Assembly (NCBI RefSeq): GCF_035653575.1
Contig: NZ_DASRBQ010000170.1
Location: 10,123-74,122 of the forward strand
Direction: 5' to 3'
Length of the DNA: 64,000 nt
Source of the DNA: Actinocrinis sp035653575
Lineage (GTDB): Bacteria; Actinomycetota; Actinomycetes; Streptomycetales; Catenulisporaceae
Shown: positions 24,218 to 33,407 of the stretch, one piece after another
Numbering within the stretch: position 1 is the first letter of the stretch
How the letters are laid out: each line of letters opens with the position of its first letter
Notes under the pieces: model-generated
What the model was told of the DNA's origin: nothing
What the model saw: only the letters and a program-made list of their open reading frames with translations
Databases searched by the model: none
Program-made: the position numbers and the translations under genes

Positions 24218-25492
24218 ATGTTGAGCAGAACGAAGGTCCGGGTCGGCATCGGGTCCGCCGCGGCGGTCGCCATTGCCGCCGGCGCGCTGACGACCGCTTA
24301 CGCGTCGCCTTGGAGTCATGGCAACGGCTCCACGTCCGCGAACGCGAGCTACTCGTCGAAGTGGTCGCCGAACGTCGCCACCGGCACCACCACCCTCAAG
24401 ACCGTCTCCTCGACGGTCCCGTCCAACGGCGACGTCAACCCCTACGGCGTCGCGGTCGTGCCGCGCAGCATCGGCAACCTGGTGCGTGGCGACATCCTGG
24501 TGAGCAACTACAACAACAAGGCGAACCTCAACGGCACCGGCTCGACGATCGTCGAGATCAACCCGAACACCGGCAAGAAGACGCTGTTCGCCTGGCTGAC
24601 CCAGTCGCGGCTGCCGTCCAAGTGCCCCGGCGGCATCGGCCTGACGACAGCGCTGACGGTGCTCAGCAACGGCTGGGTCGTGGTCGGCAGCCTGCCCACC
24701 ACCGACGGCACCTACAAGACCGCCGGCACCGGCTGCCTCATCGTGCTCAACAGCCAGGGTCGCGCGAAGGCCGTCATCACCGGCCACGGTATCGCCGGCC
24801 CGTGGGGTCTCGCCGCTTGGGAGCACGGCGATGACGTGCAGCTGTTCGTCACCAACGTGCTCAACGGCGTGACCTGGCGCTCCGGCCAGCAGGTCAACAA
24901 GGGCACCGTGGTCCGGCTGAAGCTGGACGTGACCCGGCAGACCTTCCGGCTGGACACCGCGGTGATCGTCGGCTCCGGGTTCCCGGAGATGGTCAGCAAG
25001 GACGGATTCGTCCAGGGCCCGACCGGCGTGACGCTCGTCGGCACCACGCTGTTCGTCGCCGACTCCCTGGCCAACCGGATCGCGCAGATCAACTGGGCCA
25101 CCACCCGGCACAACAGCGCAGGGCTCGGATTCACCCTGGCCGAGGCCGGCCTGCTGAAGATGCCGCTCGGCCTGACCTCGTTCGGCGGGTTCCTGCTCAC
25201 GGTCAACGGGGCGAACGGCAACCTGATCGCGATCAGCCTCAAGGGCCAGGTCGTCCTGGTCAAGGCGCTGGACACCACCGCGGTCTCCGGCTCGAGCCCG
25301 GGCGCGGGCGCGCTGTTCGGCCTGGCGCCGAGCTGGGACGGCAAGTGGTTGTTCTACGTCAACGACATCAGCAACAACCTGAGCGCGGTCGGCCCGCTGC
25401 GCAACGGCGGCACCGGCAACTACTGGGGCGGCTACAACTACGACAGCACCTACATGAGCAACTACAACACCATGTACGGCTCGCACAGCTGA
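24218..25492 (+). CDS. Secreted beta-propeller-like (NHL/SMP-30-like) protein
   Basis: 424 residues. A signal peptide (VRVGIGSAAAVAIAAGALTTAYAS) is followed by repeats suggesting a six-bladed propeller: GDVNPYGVAVVP, GDILVSNYNN, IVEINPNTGK, GPWGLAAWE, LFVTNVLNG, GPTGVTLVGTTLFVADSLANRIAQI and GLAPSWDGKWLFYVND. No catalytic residues can be assigned; it may bind wall glycans or proteins. The C-terminus is Asn/Tyr/Gly-rich (YWGGYNYDSTYMSNYN), an aggregation-prone composition. ATG 24218 is 13 bases after AAGGAG, a long spacing; the frame is open to 24131. It is followed by the kinase gene on the same strand. Confidence 0.75.
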   Translation: MLSRTKVRVGIGSAAAVAIAAGALTTAYASPWSHGNGSTSANASYSSKWSPNVATGTTTLKTVSSTVPSNGDVNPYGVAVVPRSIGNLVRGDILVSNYNNKANLNGTGSTIVEINPNTGKKTLFAWLTQSRLPSKCPGGIGLTTALTVLSNGWVVVGSLPTTDGTYKTAGTGCLIVLNSQGRAKAVITGHGIAGPWGLAAWEHGDDVQLFVTNVLNGVTWRSGQQVNKGTVVRLKLDVTRQTFRLDTAVIVGSGFPEMVSKDGFVQGPTGVTLVGTTLFVADSLANRIAQINWATTRHNSAGLGFTLAEAGLLKMPLGLTSFGGFLLTVNGANGNLIAISLKGQVVLVKALDTTAVSGSSPGAGALFGLAPSWDGKWLFYVNDISNNLSAVGPLRNGGTGNYWGGYNYDSTYMSNYNTMYGSHS

Positions 25493-25628
25493 CCCAGCGC
25501 CGGACCGACGGTCCATCTGAAATACCCACAACGTCCCGCGCCGGTGCCGCACACCGGCGCGGGACGCCCTGAGTAAGAGTCCTGTCCCGAACCCACGCAT
25601 CCGCAGCGAGCCCGACCAGGGGGGACCT

Positions 25629-27452
25629 GTGACCAGCACCGACCACCACTACTCGCAGCAGATCGACGAAGGAGCGCTGATCGCGGGCCGGTACCGGCTC
25701 TCGCGCTGGCTCGGCCTCGGCGCGATGGGCGAGGTGTGGGCGGCGCGGGACGAACGGCTGAGCCGGGACGTGGCGGTCAAGCTCGTGCTCGGCGACCCGA
25801 GCGCCGATCCGGAGACCGCGGACCGGTTCACCCGCGAGGCGATCGCGGTGGCCCGGATCACCCACCCGAACGTGGTCGCGGTCTACGACCAGGGCGAGTA
25901 CCAGCGGCACCAGTTCGTCGTGATGGAACTGGTCACCGGCTGCAACCTGGACGAGCTGCGCGGCGGGCGCCCGATGCCGATCGGCGCGGCGCTGGCCATC
26001 GGAGTGCAGATCAGCCGGGCCCTGGAAGCGGCGCACGAGGCCGGAGTGCTGCACCGGGACATCAAGCCGGCCAACATCATGGTCAGCCACGACGGCATGG
26101 TGAAAGTCCTCGACTTCGGCATCGCCGGGTTCCTCCAGGGCGCCGGGTTCACCGAGCGGCTGACCCGCACCGGCGCCAACAGCCTGGGCACTCCCGCGTA
26201 TACGGCCCCTGAGCGCATCATGGGCGGCCCGGCGACCGTGCAGTCCGACCTCTACTCGGTCGGCTGCATCCTCTACGTCCTGCTGACCGGCCTGCCCCCG
26301 TTCCCGGCCGACGACAGCCTCACCATTCTGCATCGCCACCTGCACGACGAGCCGACGCCGGTGCGGCGCTGGCGGCCGGAGGTGGCCCCCGAGATCGACC
26401 AGCTGGTGCTGTGGCTGCTGGCGAAGGAACCGGCCGCGCGGCCGGCGTCCGCGGCGATCGTGGCCGGCCGGCTGGAGTCGCTGGCCATGGCTTATCCGAA
26501 CGCCAGCGCCGATGCCGCCCACGAGCAGACCCTTGACGAACTTTTCGGCGCGACCACGGCCACCCAGATGGTGCCGCTCGTCGAACTGGACCTGGAGCAG
26601 GACGACACGCCGGACTTCGGCCTGGCCGCACTGCGGGAGCGCAACGGCGAGGACGGCGGCAGGCCGAGGCCGCGCGGCGAGGGCCGCGACGGCAGTCGGG
26701 GCGGCGGTCGCGGCGGGTCGAAGAAGGACGCTGACGGCGGCTACGTGAAGACCGCGCGCAAGCGGCGCGCGCCGGCCGCCTTCCTGGTAGTCAGCATCGT
26801 CGCGGGCCTGACCCTCGGCGTCGTGCTCAGCCGCCAGGCGATGACAGGTCACGGCAGCGTGATCGGAGCGATGCCGAGCGCCGACGCACCCAAGGCCACG
26901 ATGCAGACCCCTGCGATGACCAATGGCAGCCAGGCCGCGAAGTCCGGAACTGGAACCGGAACCGGTACGGGAGCGGGCGGAGGGGCAGGTGCGGCCTCGG
27001 CGATGCCCTCTGCCTCCGGGATGGGCATGGCCGGCACCGGAGGTACCGGTGCCACCACGGGCACGACCTCGAAGACGACGAACCAGGGCACGATGTTGAC
27101 GACCACGCCGCCCGCGCCGATCACGCCGTACCTGCGTTACACGGCCGCCGCGCCCGGCAACGGCGGCTGCACGAAGCTGGCCCCCGGACAGTTCGAGTGC
27201 ACCGTGGGCAACGCCAACGGCGCGCTGGTGTTTCAGGCCGGAACGTTGAACCAATCCGGCACGATCGGCTCCGGACCGCAGCCCTTCTACTGCCAGTCCT
27301 CCGGTGCCGAGCACACGGTCGGGAACCTGCGCAACCAGTGGTGGGCGTGGACCGAGTCGGCACAGGGCACCTTCGGCTGGGTATCAGTGATCAACCTCAG
27401 CGGTGGCGTCAACGACCAGCCGGAGCCGGGCCTGCCCTTCTGCGGCACCTGA
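25629..27452 (+). CDS. Transmembrane serine/threonine protein kinase without PASTA domains
   Basis: 607 residues. The kinase domain spans about 20-285: Gly-rich loop GLGAMGEVW (29-37), Lys51, catalytic loop HRDIKPANIM (142-151, Asp144), DFG (162-164) and GTPAYTAPE (187-195). A Gly/Arg-rich juxtamembrane region leads to a transmembrane helix (about 383-400). Outside, a Met/Thr/Gly-rich linker of about 110 residues ends in a compact domain (about 500-607) with three Cys and NQWWAWTESAQGTFGWV. This replaces the PASTA repeats of PknB and is unlike a known sensor. GTG 25629 has GGGG upstream. Its place next to surface-protein genes suggests it senses or controls that envelope layer. Confidence 0.9.
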   Translation: MTSTDHHYSQQIDEGALIAGRYRLSRWLGLGAMGEVWAARDERLSRDVAVKLVLGDPSADPETADRFTREAIAVARITHPNVVAVYDQGEYQRHQFVVMELVTGCNLDELRGGRPMPIGAALAIGVQISRALEAAHEAGVLHRDIKPANIMVSHDGMVKVLDFGIAGFLQGAGFTERLTRTGANSLGTPAYTAPERIMGGPATVQSDLYSVGCILYVLLTGLPPFPADDSLTILHRHLHDEPTPVRRWRPEVAPEIDQLVLWLLAKEPAARPASAAIVAGRLESLAMAYPNASADAAHEQTLDELFGATTATQMVPLVELDLEQDDTPDFGLAALRERNGEDGGRPRPRGEGRDGSRGGGRGGSKKDADGGYVKTARKRRAPAAFLVVSIVAGLTLGVVLSRQAMTGHGSVIGAMPSADAPKATMQTPAMTNGSQAAKSGTGTGTGTGAGGGAGAASAMPSASGMGMAGTGGTGATTGTTSKTTNQGTMLTTTPPAPITPYLRYTAAAPGNGGCTKLAPGQFECTVGNANGALVFQAGTLNQSGTIGSGPQPFYCQSSGAEHTVGNLRNQWWAWTESAQGTFGWVSVINLSGGVNDQPEPGLPFCGT

Positions 27453-27471
27453 GTCTGCGCCGGACGAACTC

Positions 27472-27517
27472 GGCCCCGGCCCGCAGCGCGGATGAAAACG
27501 CGCTGCGGGCCGGGGCC
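27472..27517. terminator. Strong bidirectional terminator between convergent kinase and lipase genes
   Basis: GGCCCCGGCCCGCAGCGCG (27472-27490) and its exact complement at 27499-27517 make a perfect 19-bp stem with an 8-base GATGAAAA loop. A T-rich TTCGTTGTGTGT follows on the plus strand. Confidence 0.9.
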
Positions 27518-27543
27518 TTCGTTGTGTGTCGCCGCCGCTTCGC

Positions 27544-28632
27544 TCAGCCGCCGAGTACCGGAAGCACCAGCGTGCAGCCGACTGCCACGTGATGCGCCGG
27601 ATCGAGGGCGTTGAGCACATCGTTCAGTGCCATCGGGTCGTAGATGACGGCCAGGTGATCGGCGAAGTCCAGGCCGCACTGGTTCTGCAACGTGATGTTG
27701 GTGACCGCGGGCCCGGACAGGAACTGTGTCGTGTACGGCGTGACGACCTCGTCGTACTTGGTCGAGATGACGGTATAGCGCACCCCTGACACGGTGTCGC
27801 CGCCCGCGTTCAGGTTGGTCAGGAACGGCGAACCCGCGGCCTGCTCCGTGCACGCCGCGCAGAGCGAGCCGAGGAAAGACGACCCGCCCGGAAACGCGGA
27901 CAGCAGGCCGAACAGGCCGTCCAGGGTTGTGCCGTGGTTGGACGGGGAGAGCCCGACCAGGGCGTCGACCTTCGCGGCGCCGCCGAGGAAGTCGAGGTAG
28001 TAGCGCGGCATCATGCCGCCCTGGGAGTGGCCGACGATGTCCACCTTCGCCGCGCCGGTCGCGGCCAGGACCCGGTCGACGAACGCGGACAGCTGCCCGG
28101 CGCTCGCGGCGATCTCCTGATAGCCCTGGAACAGGCTGCCCGAGGCGCCGCCGTAGTTGAGCGCGAAGACGCAGTAGCCGTGGTCGGCCAGCAGCGGGGA
28201 AAGGGCTTGCCAGGAGTCTGTCATGTCGCCGAACGTGCCGTGCACGAGGACGACGGGATAGGGATGTGTCGCAGTGGGCTTACAGCCGAAGTTGTTCGAG
28301 CCGGGCGGTGCGGCGCCGGGCGTGAGCAGTTCGGCGGTGATCCCGGCGGCGAAGCTGTAGACGACGGGGTAGTTGGCGGACGCGGCGGCGGGTCCGGCGG
28401 CGGTGGCCAGGCTGGTCGTACCGACGACGACGGCGGCCGTGAGCGCGGACAGCGCTGTTCGAGACAGGGTTGTTCGAGACAGGGTTGTTCGAGACAGGGG
28501 CGATCGAAACTGCGTCGAGCGAAGCAGCGCCGATCGAACTCGCCGCGCGGCGCGGGTACGTCGGCCGGCGCGACGCTGCGCCGGTGGAGCAGAGACAGGG
28601 AGCTGCGAAGGGTGTGGGTGGGCCGGAGCCAT
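27544..28632 (-). CDS. Secreted alpha/beta-hydrolase lipase (lipase class 2/EstB-like)
   Basis: 362 residues. After a long Arg/Ser-rich leader and a hydrophobic stretch (LSALTAAVVVGTTSLATAA), the mature enzyme shows VVLVHGTFGDM (oxyanion region) and nucleophile elbow GHSQGGMMP. A candidate acid Asp is in TKYDEVVTP and a His in FADHLAVIYDP. Four cysteines suggest disulfides. It probably hydrolyses triacylglycerol or esters outside the cell. ATG 28632 has GGAGG at 5 bases. The leader contains three copies of LSRTT/A from a 15-bp DNA repeat, so the signal peptide n-region is unusually long (about 60 residues) and twin-arginine-like RR pairs occur. Confidence 0.88.
   Translation of the reverse strand: MAPAHPHPSQLPVSAPPAQRRAGRRTRAARRVRSALLRSTQFRSPLSRTTLSRTTLSRTALSALTAAVVVGTTSLATAAGPAAASANYPVVYSFAAGITAELLTPGAAPPGSNNFGCKPTATHPYPVVLVHGTFGDMTDSWQALSPLLADHGYCVFALNYGGASGSLFQGYQEIAASAGQLSAFVDRVLAATGAAKVDIVGHSQGGMMPRYYLDFLGGAAKVDALVGLSPSNHGTTLDGLFGLLSAFPGGSSFLGSLCAACTEQAAGSPFLTNLNAGGDTVSGVRYTVISTKYDEVVTPYTTQFLSGPAVTNITLQNQCGLDFADHLAVIYDPMALNDVLNALDPAHHVAVGCTLVLPVLGG
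28456..28500 (-). repeat. Three 15-bp tandem repeats in the lipase leader
   Basis: TGTTCGAGACAGGGT occurs at 28456, 28471 and 28486 (last copy with one change), encoding LSRTT, LSRTT and LSRTA. The frame is preserved and only the signal-peptide n-region is lengthened. Confidence 0.9.
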
Positions 28633-28695
28633 GGAGTCCTCCGTGACAGGACAGGAAATGCACGGAGCCGGTCGCGGCATTGCGACCGTCACAGC

Positions 28696-28723
28696 TACCG
28701 GCCGGTAGTATTACGGACGGTAA
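28696..28723 (-). promoter_or_regulatory. Palindromes upstream of the lipase gene
   Basis: A perfect 12-bp palindrome TACCGGCCGGTA (28696-28707) is followed by TTACGGACGGTAA (28711-28723), whose ends are inverted. They lie 64-91 bases before the lipase start, within the 173-base gap 28633-28805. They look like TetR-type operators, but no TetR gene is nearby. Confidence 0.45.
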
Positions 28724-28805
28724 GTGAGCCTCGTCACACTGACAAGGGCTTTGCGTAGATATTAATTGACGTAACGGAAACAGCCCGGTATTGCGCGCCG
28801 AGTGG

Positions 28806-30209
28806 CTACTGCACGCTGGCTCTGGTCTCCGCCTCGATCACTTCCTGGGCGGCGCGCTGCTCCAGCGCGGTGCGCGCGAAGACCTGCTGCGCGGTGACGG
28901 CGCGCTCGGAGCGACCGCGGCCGACGAAGCTGACCGCCCAGTGCATGACCGTGGTGACCCGGTGCTTGAAGCCGACCAGGTACATGAGGTGCACCACTAG
29001 CCAGAGCAGCCATGCGACGAACCCGCTGAGCCTCAGCTTGCCGATGCTGGCCACGGCGTTGAACCGGGAGACCGTCGCCATGCTGCCCTTGTCGTGGTAG
29101 CGGAACGGCTCGCCCGCGGGCTTGCCCTCCAACCGCAGCTGGATCTGGCGCGCGGCGTGCCGGCCGCTCTGGATGGCGACCTGGGCGACGCCCGGCAGGT
29201 TGTCCAGCGCCATCAGGTCGCCGACCACGTACACGTTCGGGAAACCGGGCAGCGAGCAGTCCGGGTTCACCTTCACCCGGCCGGCCCGGTCCACCTCGGC
29301 CCCGGCATGGTCGGCCAGGATCCGGCCGAGCGGGGAGGCGGAGACCCCCGCCGCCCAGATCTTGGTCAGCGCCTCGATCCGCTCGTGCCCGCCGTCCTGG
29401 GTCTTGATCTCGATGCCGCCGGCGTCAAGGCCGACCACCATCGCGCCGAGGTGGATCTCGACGCCGAGCTTGCGCAGCCGGTCCGCGGCCTTGGTGGAGA
29501 GCGGATCCCCGAAGGCGGGCAGCACCATCGGCGCGGCGTCGAGGAGCACGATGCGCGCCTTGCGGGTGTCGATCCGGCGGAACTCCCCCACCAGCGCGCG
29601 GTGGGCCAGCTCGGCGATCTGACCCGAGATCTCGACCCCGGTCGCCCCGGCGCCGACTACGACGAACGTCAGCCGCCGGCGCTCCACCTCGGGGTCGGGC
29701 TCGAGTTCGGCCAGCTCGAAGGCGCCGAAGATGCGGCCGCGCAGTTCGAGCGCGTCGTCGATGCTCTTGAGGCCCGGGGCGAACTCGGCGAACTGGTCGT
29801 TGCCGAAGTAGGACTGCGTGGCCCCGGTGGCGACGATGAGGCTGTCGTACTCGACGTGGAACAGGTCGCCACGGCCGGGTGCCCGCGCGGTGACCTTGCG
29901 GGCGCTCGGGTCGATGTCGGTGACCTCGCCGAGCAGCACCCGCACGTTGCGCTGCCTGGCCAGGATCTCCCGGGTCGCCGGGGCCACCTCGCCCTGGGAG
30001 AGGATGCCGGTGGCGACCTGGTACAGCAGCGGCTGGAACAGATGGTGCGGAGTAGCGGCGACCATAGTGACCTGCACGTTCGCGTGCCGCAAGGCGCGGG
30101 TCGCGAACAGGCCGCCGAAGCCGGAGCCGATGATCACGACCCGGTGGGTGGCGCCCCCGTCAATCGGGTAACCGGTCTCATCGGTCAAGGGGCGAGTCTC
30201 ATCAGTCAT
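28806..30209 (-). CDS. ndh: Type II NADH dehydrogenase
   Basis: 467 residues. Oxidises NADH and reduces menaquinone without proton pumping. It has two dinucleotide-binding motifs: FAD VVIIGSGFGGLFATRAL (about 24-40) and NADH FVVVGAGATGVEISG (near 180). HLFQPLLYQVATG and the C-terminal FAD contact VYVVGDLMA are typical of NDH-2. The C-terminal hydrophobic segment (FVAWLLWLVVHLMYLVGF) is the membrane anchor. ATG 30209 has GGGAG at 7 bases. It is monocistronic; a 236-base gap (30310-30545) upstream holds no further gene. Confidence 0.92.
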   Translation of the reverse strand: MTDETRPLTDETGYPIDGGATHRVVIIGSGFGGLFATRALRHANVQVTMVAATPHHLFQPLLYQVATGILSQGEVAPATREILARQRNVRVLLGEVTDIDPSARKVTARAPGRGDLFHVEYDSLIVATGATQSYFGNDQFAEFAPGLKSIDDALELRGRIFGAFELAELEPDPEVERRRLTFVVVGAGATGVEISGQIAELAHRALVGEFRRIDTRKARIVLLDAAPMVLPAFGDPLSTKAADRLRKLGVEIHLGAMVVGLDAGGIEIKTQDGGHERIEALTKIWAAGVSASPLGRILADHAGAEVDRAGRVKVNPDCSLPGFPNVYVVGDLMALDNLPGVAQVAIQSGRHAARQIQLRLEGKPAGEPFRYHDKGSMATVSRFNAVASIGKLRLSGFVAWLLWLVVHLMYLVGFKHRVTTVMHWAVSFVGRGRSERAVTAQQVFARTALEQRAAQEVIEAETRASVQ

Positions 30210-30545
30210 GTTCAGTCTCCCAGCTTCTACCTGCCCGACGCGTGACCTCCGCCAGTGCACCCAGACGTACCCATCACCACCAAACCCACACCAGAGCGTC
30301 GGCCGCGTCAAGCCAAAGCCGCCATGCGGTGTTCCGGCCGCGATGAACGGATCCTGATTCGGCTGTGCGACGCGTCGGCGGCGCGCGGGCCGCTTTCCGG
30401 TTAACGCGGACGGTTTTCCGGCGACTAGCGCGCGAACCGGGTCGGGCGCGCCGTTCTGCTACGCTCGCGAGGATGTGCCCGGTGTCAGGACGATTCGTCC
30501 CCGCCGGGACGGGGTCTCCACGAGGTCTCTCTAGGGGGTGGCGCG

Positions 30546-30782
30546 GTGTCTGCCGTGCTCACTGGCAACGGCGTCTTCCGGTTTCCGCTGCGCCGGCTCG
30601 GCCGCGGCGGTTTCGGACACGGGTTCCTTCACCATCTGGCCTGGCACGCACTGTGGCGGTTCAGCCTCGGATCCTTCTTGATCTGGATCGTGGTACTGCT
30701 CGTCGTCGCGCTGGTGGTGCGGCGGCTGGTGTCCCGGCGCCGCACCGGCGGCCCGTGGCGCGGCCCGTCCGACCGGTTCTGA
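30546..30782 (+). CDS. Small single-pass membrane protein
   Basis: 78 residues, not assigned to a family. The N-terminus is Gly/Arg/Phe-rich (FRFPLRRLGRGGFGHGF), followed by one strong transmembrane helix (FSLGSFLIWIVVLLVVALVV) and a basic C-terminus (RRLVSRRRTGGPWRG). GTG 30546 is preceded by AGGGGG at 7 bases, which supports it as a real gene. It is upstream of the next hypothetical gene on the same strand. Confidence 0.65.
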   Translation: MSAVLTGNGVFRFPLRRLGRGGFGHGFLHHLAWHALWRFSLGSFLIWIVVLLVVALVVRRLVSRRRTGGPWRGPSDRF

Positions 30783-30860
30783 CCAGCCGCCGGACGGCTG
30801 GTCCCGGGCGTCATCCCGAACCGGCGAACGTAGGCCGATACCAGGCGTAGCCTCGGCCTG

Positions 30861-31427
30861 GTGAGCGAGTTTTACGAAGCCCGCATCCGTGCCGAGTGGC
30901 CGGACTGGACCTTCGGCGCGCACCAGGCCGCCGCGCGCGCCGCGGCGGCAGAGGACCTCGTCGCGCTGCGCCGTCGGTACCCGGACCTGACCGCGGACGA
31001 GCTCGCCCGGCTCGCCGAGTCCTGGCGGCCGGACCGCGCGTCGGGACCCTATTTCTCGTTCGCCGCGGCGCTGGTCGAGTCCGGTGGCGCGGTAGCGCAC
31101 AACGGCGGCGAACCCGGCCTGATCTCGGTCAGCGCCACGTTCGTCAAAGCCCTGCTGCGCGAGCTGCAGAGTCAGGCCCCTGCCGCACTCGCCGCACTGC
31201 TGGACCGCTGGGCCGAGCAGCGGCGGCACGCCGAGCGCGCGGGTACCCGCCGCTTACCGGCCAAGCCCCCACGGGTGGCGCTGGTCCTCCCCCGCGACGA
31301 GTCCCGCTGGCCAGCCGAATCCTGGCCGAGCCTGTCCGCCCTCGAGCTGGAAGCGCCCGAGTTCGATGGGACGGCGCTGCACTGGGACGCCAAGTCAGCC
31401 CTCTGGCTCGCCCTGCCGTTCGATTGA
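30861..31427 (+). CDS. Conserved-looking cytoplasmic protein of unknown function
   Basis: 188 residues, soluble, no signal peptide. Features are EWPDWTFGAHQAAARAAAAEDLVALRRRYPDL, a possible substrate or helical module, and a C-terminal region with paired Trp (WPAESWPSLSALEL, LHWDAKSALWLALPFD). Codon use has the strong third-position G/C bias of real genes here. GTG 30861 is the start; no family was recognised. It converges on the ABC permease gene. Confidence 0.6.
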   Translation: MSEFYEARIRAEWPDWTFGAHQAAARAAAAEDLVALRRRYPDLTADELARLAESWRPDRASGPYFSFAAALVESGGAVAHNGGEPGLISVSATFVKALLRELQSQAPAALAALLDRWAEQRRHAERAGTRRLPAKPPRVALVLPRDESRWPAESWPSLSALELEAPEFDGTALHWDAKSALWLALPFD

Positions 31428-31485
31428 GCCGCGGCCGGTCTGGGCGGTCGGCCAGCGCCGTCGGTCAGCGCAGTCGGCGCCGGTA

Positions 31486-32262
31486 TCAGGCGCTTTCGAT
31501 TTGGAAGCGGCGCACGCCGAGCATGATGCAGACGATCGCGAGGACGAGGCTGATCAGGCTGCCCCAGAGCACCGTCAGGTCCGCGTAGTTGCCGACGAAG
31601 ACCTCGCGCATCGCGTCGACGACGTAACGAAACGGGTTGATCCGGGACAGGTAGTACAGCCAGCTCGGCGCGGACTGACGGGTGATCGGCAGCAGGATGC
31701 CGGACAGCAGCAGCACCGGAACGGCGACCGAGTTGAGCAGCGGGGCGAGCGAGTCCTCGCTCTTGAGCGCGAGGCCGACCGCGTAGGACAGCGAGGACAT
31801 GCTGATCGCGAGCACCGCGATGAACGCGAGGGCGAACAGCACCCCGCCGATCGGCGCGCGCAGGCCCATGAGCAGGCCGGTGAGCACCAGGATCGCCGAC
31901 TGGACCAGCAGCGCGATCATGTCCCGCAGCACCCGGCCGAACAGCAGCGCGAATCGGCTGACCGGGGTGACCCGCATCCGCTCGATCACCCCGGCGCGCC
32001 ATTCGGCGATGATCGCGAAGCCGACGAAGAGGCTGCCGAACAGGCCGAGCTGTACCAGCAGGCCCGGCACGAAGATCCGCCAGGCCTGGTCCGAGGATGC
32101 GCCGGGAGCGCTGACGAAATGCTTCACCAGCGGCCCGAACAGGGCCAGGTACAGGATCGGCTGGATAACCCCGATGATCAGCCACGCGGGGTTACGCAGC
32201 GAGAGTCGCAGTTGCCGGCGGAAGATCAGGCGGGTGTCTCGCAGGGTGCTGGCAAGGCTCAT
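31486..32262 (-). CDS. ABC-2 type exporter permease (DrrB-like)
   Basis: 258 residues, six transmembrane segments. FRRQLRLSLRNPAWLIIGVIQPILYLALFG at the N-terminus and LAPLLNSVAVPVLLLSGILLPIT are typical of daunorubicin-type DrrB permeases. NPFRYVVDAMREVFVG near the C-terminus is the family signature. ATG overlaps the ATPase stop (ATGA). The complex probably exports a lipophilic compound or envelope lipid; the substrate is unknown. Confidence 0.92.
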   Translation of the reverse strand: MSLASTLRDTRLIFRRQLRLSLRNPAWLIIGVIQPILYLALFGPLVKHFVSAPGASSDQAWRIFVPGLLVQLGLFGSLFVGFAIIAEWRAGVIERMRVTPVSRFALLFGRVLRDMIALLVQSAILVLTGLLMGLRAPIGGVLFALAFIAVLAISMSSLSYAVGLALKSEDSLAPLLNSVAVPVLLLSGILLPITRQSAPSWLYYLSRINPFRYVVDAMREVFVGNYADLTVLWGSLISLVLAIVCIMLGVRRFQIESA

Positions 32263-33365
32263 CGGGGGCTCCCGGTCGCGTCGCTCGGAGCGGAGGCGTC
32301 ATCGTGGGCGGCGGAGTCGGCCGGATTACCGGCGTCGTCCGGGCTGCCGCCCGCGTCGCCGGGTTGCGGCGGCGCACCGGAGCCGGGGCTGTCATCGCGC
32401 AGCGAGCGGCCGGTGAGCGTGAGGAACACGTCGTCGAGGGTCGGGCGGGCCAGCTGGATCGACGCGATCGGTACCACAGCCGAGTCGAGCGCGCGCATGA
32501 TGCCCATCAGCTGCTGGCCGCCGGCGTCGACGACCACGCGCAGCGTCTTGCCGCTCAGCGTGGCGTCCCGCACGCCCTCGACGTCCCCCAACGCCGACTG
32601 CGCCTTCTCTCCGTCGCCCTCACCAGCCAGCTCGATGGTCACCAAGTCGCCGGAGATGCGGTGCTTGAGCTCCTCGGGGGTGCCCTCCGCGACGATCCGG
32701 CCGAAGTCGATGATCAGGATCCGGTCGCAGAGCGCGTCGGCCTCGTCGAGGTAGTGCGTGGTGAGGAACACCGTGGTGTTCAGCTCGTCGCGCAGCTTGC
32801 GCACGTGTGTCCACAGATGGGCGCGGCTCTGCGGGTCGAGGCCGGTGGTCGGTTCGTCGAGGAACACCAGCCGGGGGGCGTGCACCAGGCCGAGCGCGAT
32901 GTCCAGCCGCCGCTTCTGCCCGCCGGACAGGGTTTTGACGTAGCGGTCTTCGAGCCCGGTCAGGTCCAGCTGCTCCACGAGCGCGGCGCAGCGCTGCCGG
33001 GCCTCGGCCGCGCCCAGCCGGTAGAGCTCGGCCTGAGTGATCAGCTCCTCGGCGACGGTGCACGCGCCGTCGGTGCCGCCGGTCTGCGCCACGTAGCCGA
33101 TCCGCTTGCGCACCTCGGTCGGCTCGCGCAGCAGATCCGCCCCGGCCACCACGGCGGTGCCGCCGCTGGGTTCCAGCAGGGTGGTCAGCATCCGCAGGGT
33201 GGTGGTCTTGCCGGCGCCGTTCGGGCCGAGGAAGCCGACGATCTCGCCGGCGCGCACGGTCAGATCGAGCCCGCGCACCGCCTCCACCGTGCCGCGCTTG
33301 GTCTTGAACGTCTTGGCCAGGCCGGTGACCTCGATCATCGCGGCGGCGGCGGGTGAGTCCGCCAA
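32259..33365 (-). CDS. ABC exporter ATPase (DrrA-like)
   Basis: 368 residues. Walker A GPNGAGKTT, signature LSGGQKRRLDIA, Walker B LVFLDEPTTGLDPQ and H-loop LTTHYLDEAD are all intact. A DrrA-type C-terminal domain (about 230-330) follows, then an unusual acidic Gly/Asp/Pro tail of about 45 residues (GDAGGSPDDAGNPADSAAHD). The first homologous Met is at 33338 but has no ribosome site. TTG 33365, nine codons earlier, has a perfect AGGAGG at 6 bases and is taken as the start. Coupled to the permease gene. Confidence 0.93.
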   Translation of the reverse strand: MADSPAAAAMIEVTGLAKTFKTKRGTVEAVRGLDLTVRAGEIVGFLGPNGAGKTTTLRMLTTLLEPSGGTAVVAGADLLREPTEVRKRIGYVAQTGGTDGACTVAEELITQAELYRLGAAEARQRCAALVEQLDLTGLEDRYVKTLSGGQKRRLDIALGLVHAPRLVFLDEPTTGLDPQSRAHLWTHVRKLRDELNTTVFLTTHYLDEADALCDRILIIDFGRIVAEGTPEELKHRISGDLVTIELAGEGDGEKAQSALGDVEGVRDATLSGKTLRVVVDAGGQQLMGIMRALDSAVVPIASIQLARPTLDDVFLTLTGRSLRDDSPGSGAPPQPGDAGGSPDDAGNPADSAAHDDASAPSDATGSPR

Positions 33366-33407
33366 CGGGGGCCTCCTGGTGCGGCGGGTGCTGGGGGCGA
33401 GCGCAGT

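Noticed and set aside
24197..27314. Minus-strand frames opposite the beta-propeller and kinase genes
   Set aside because: The plus-strand kinase has all catalytic motifs; the opposing frames have none.
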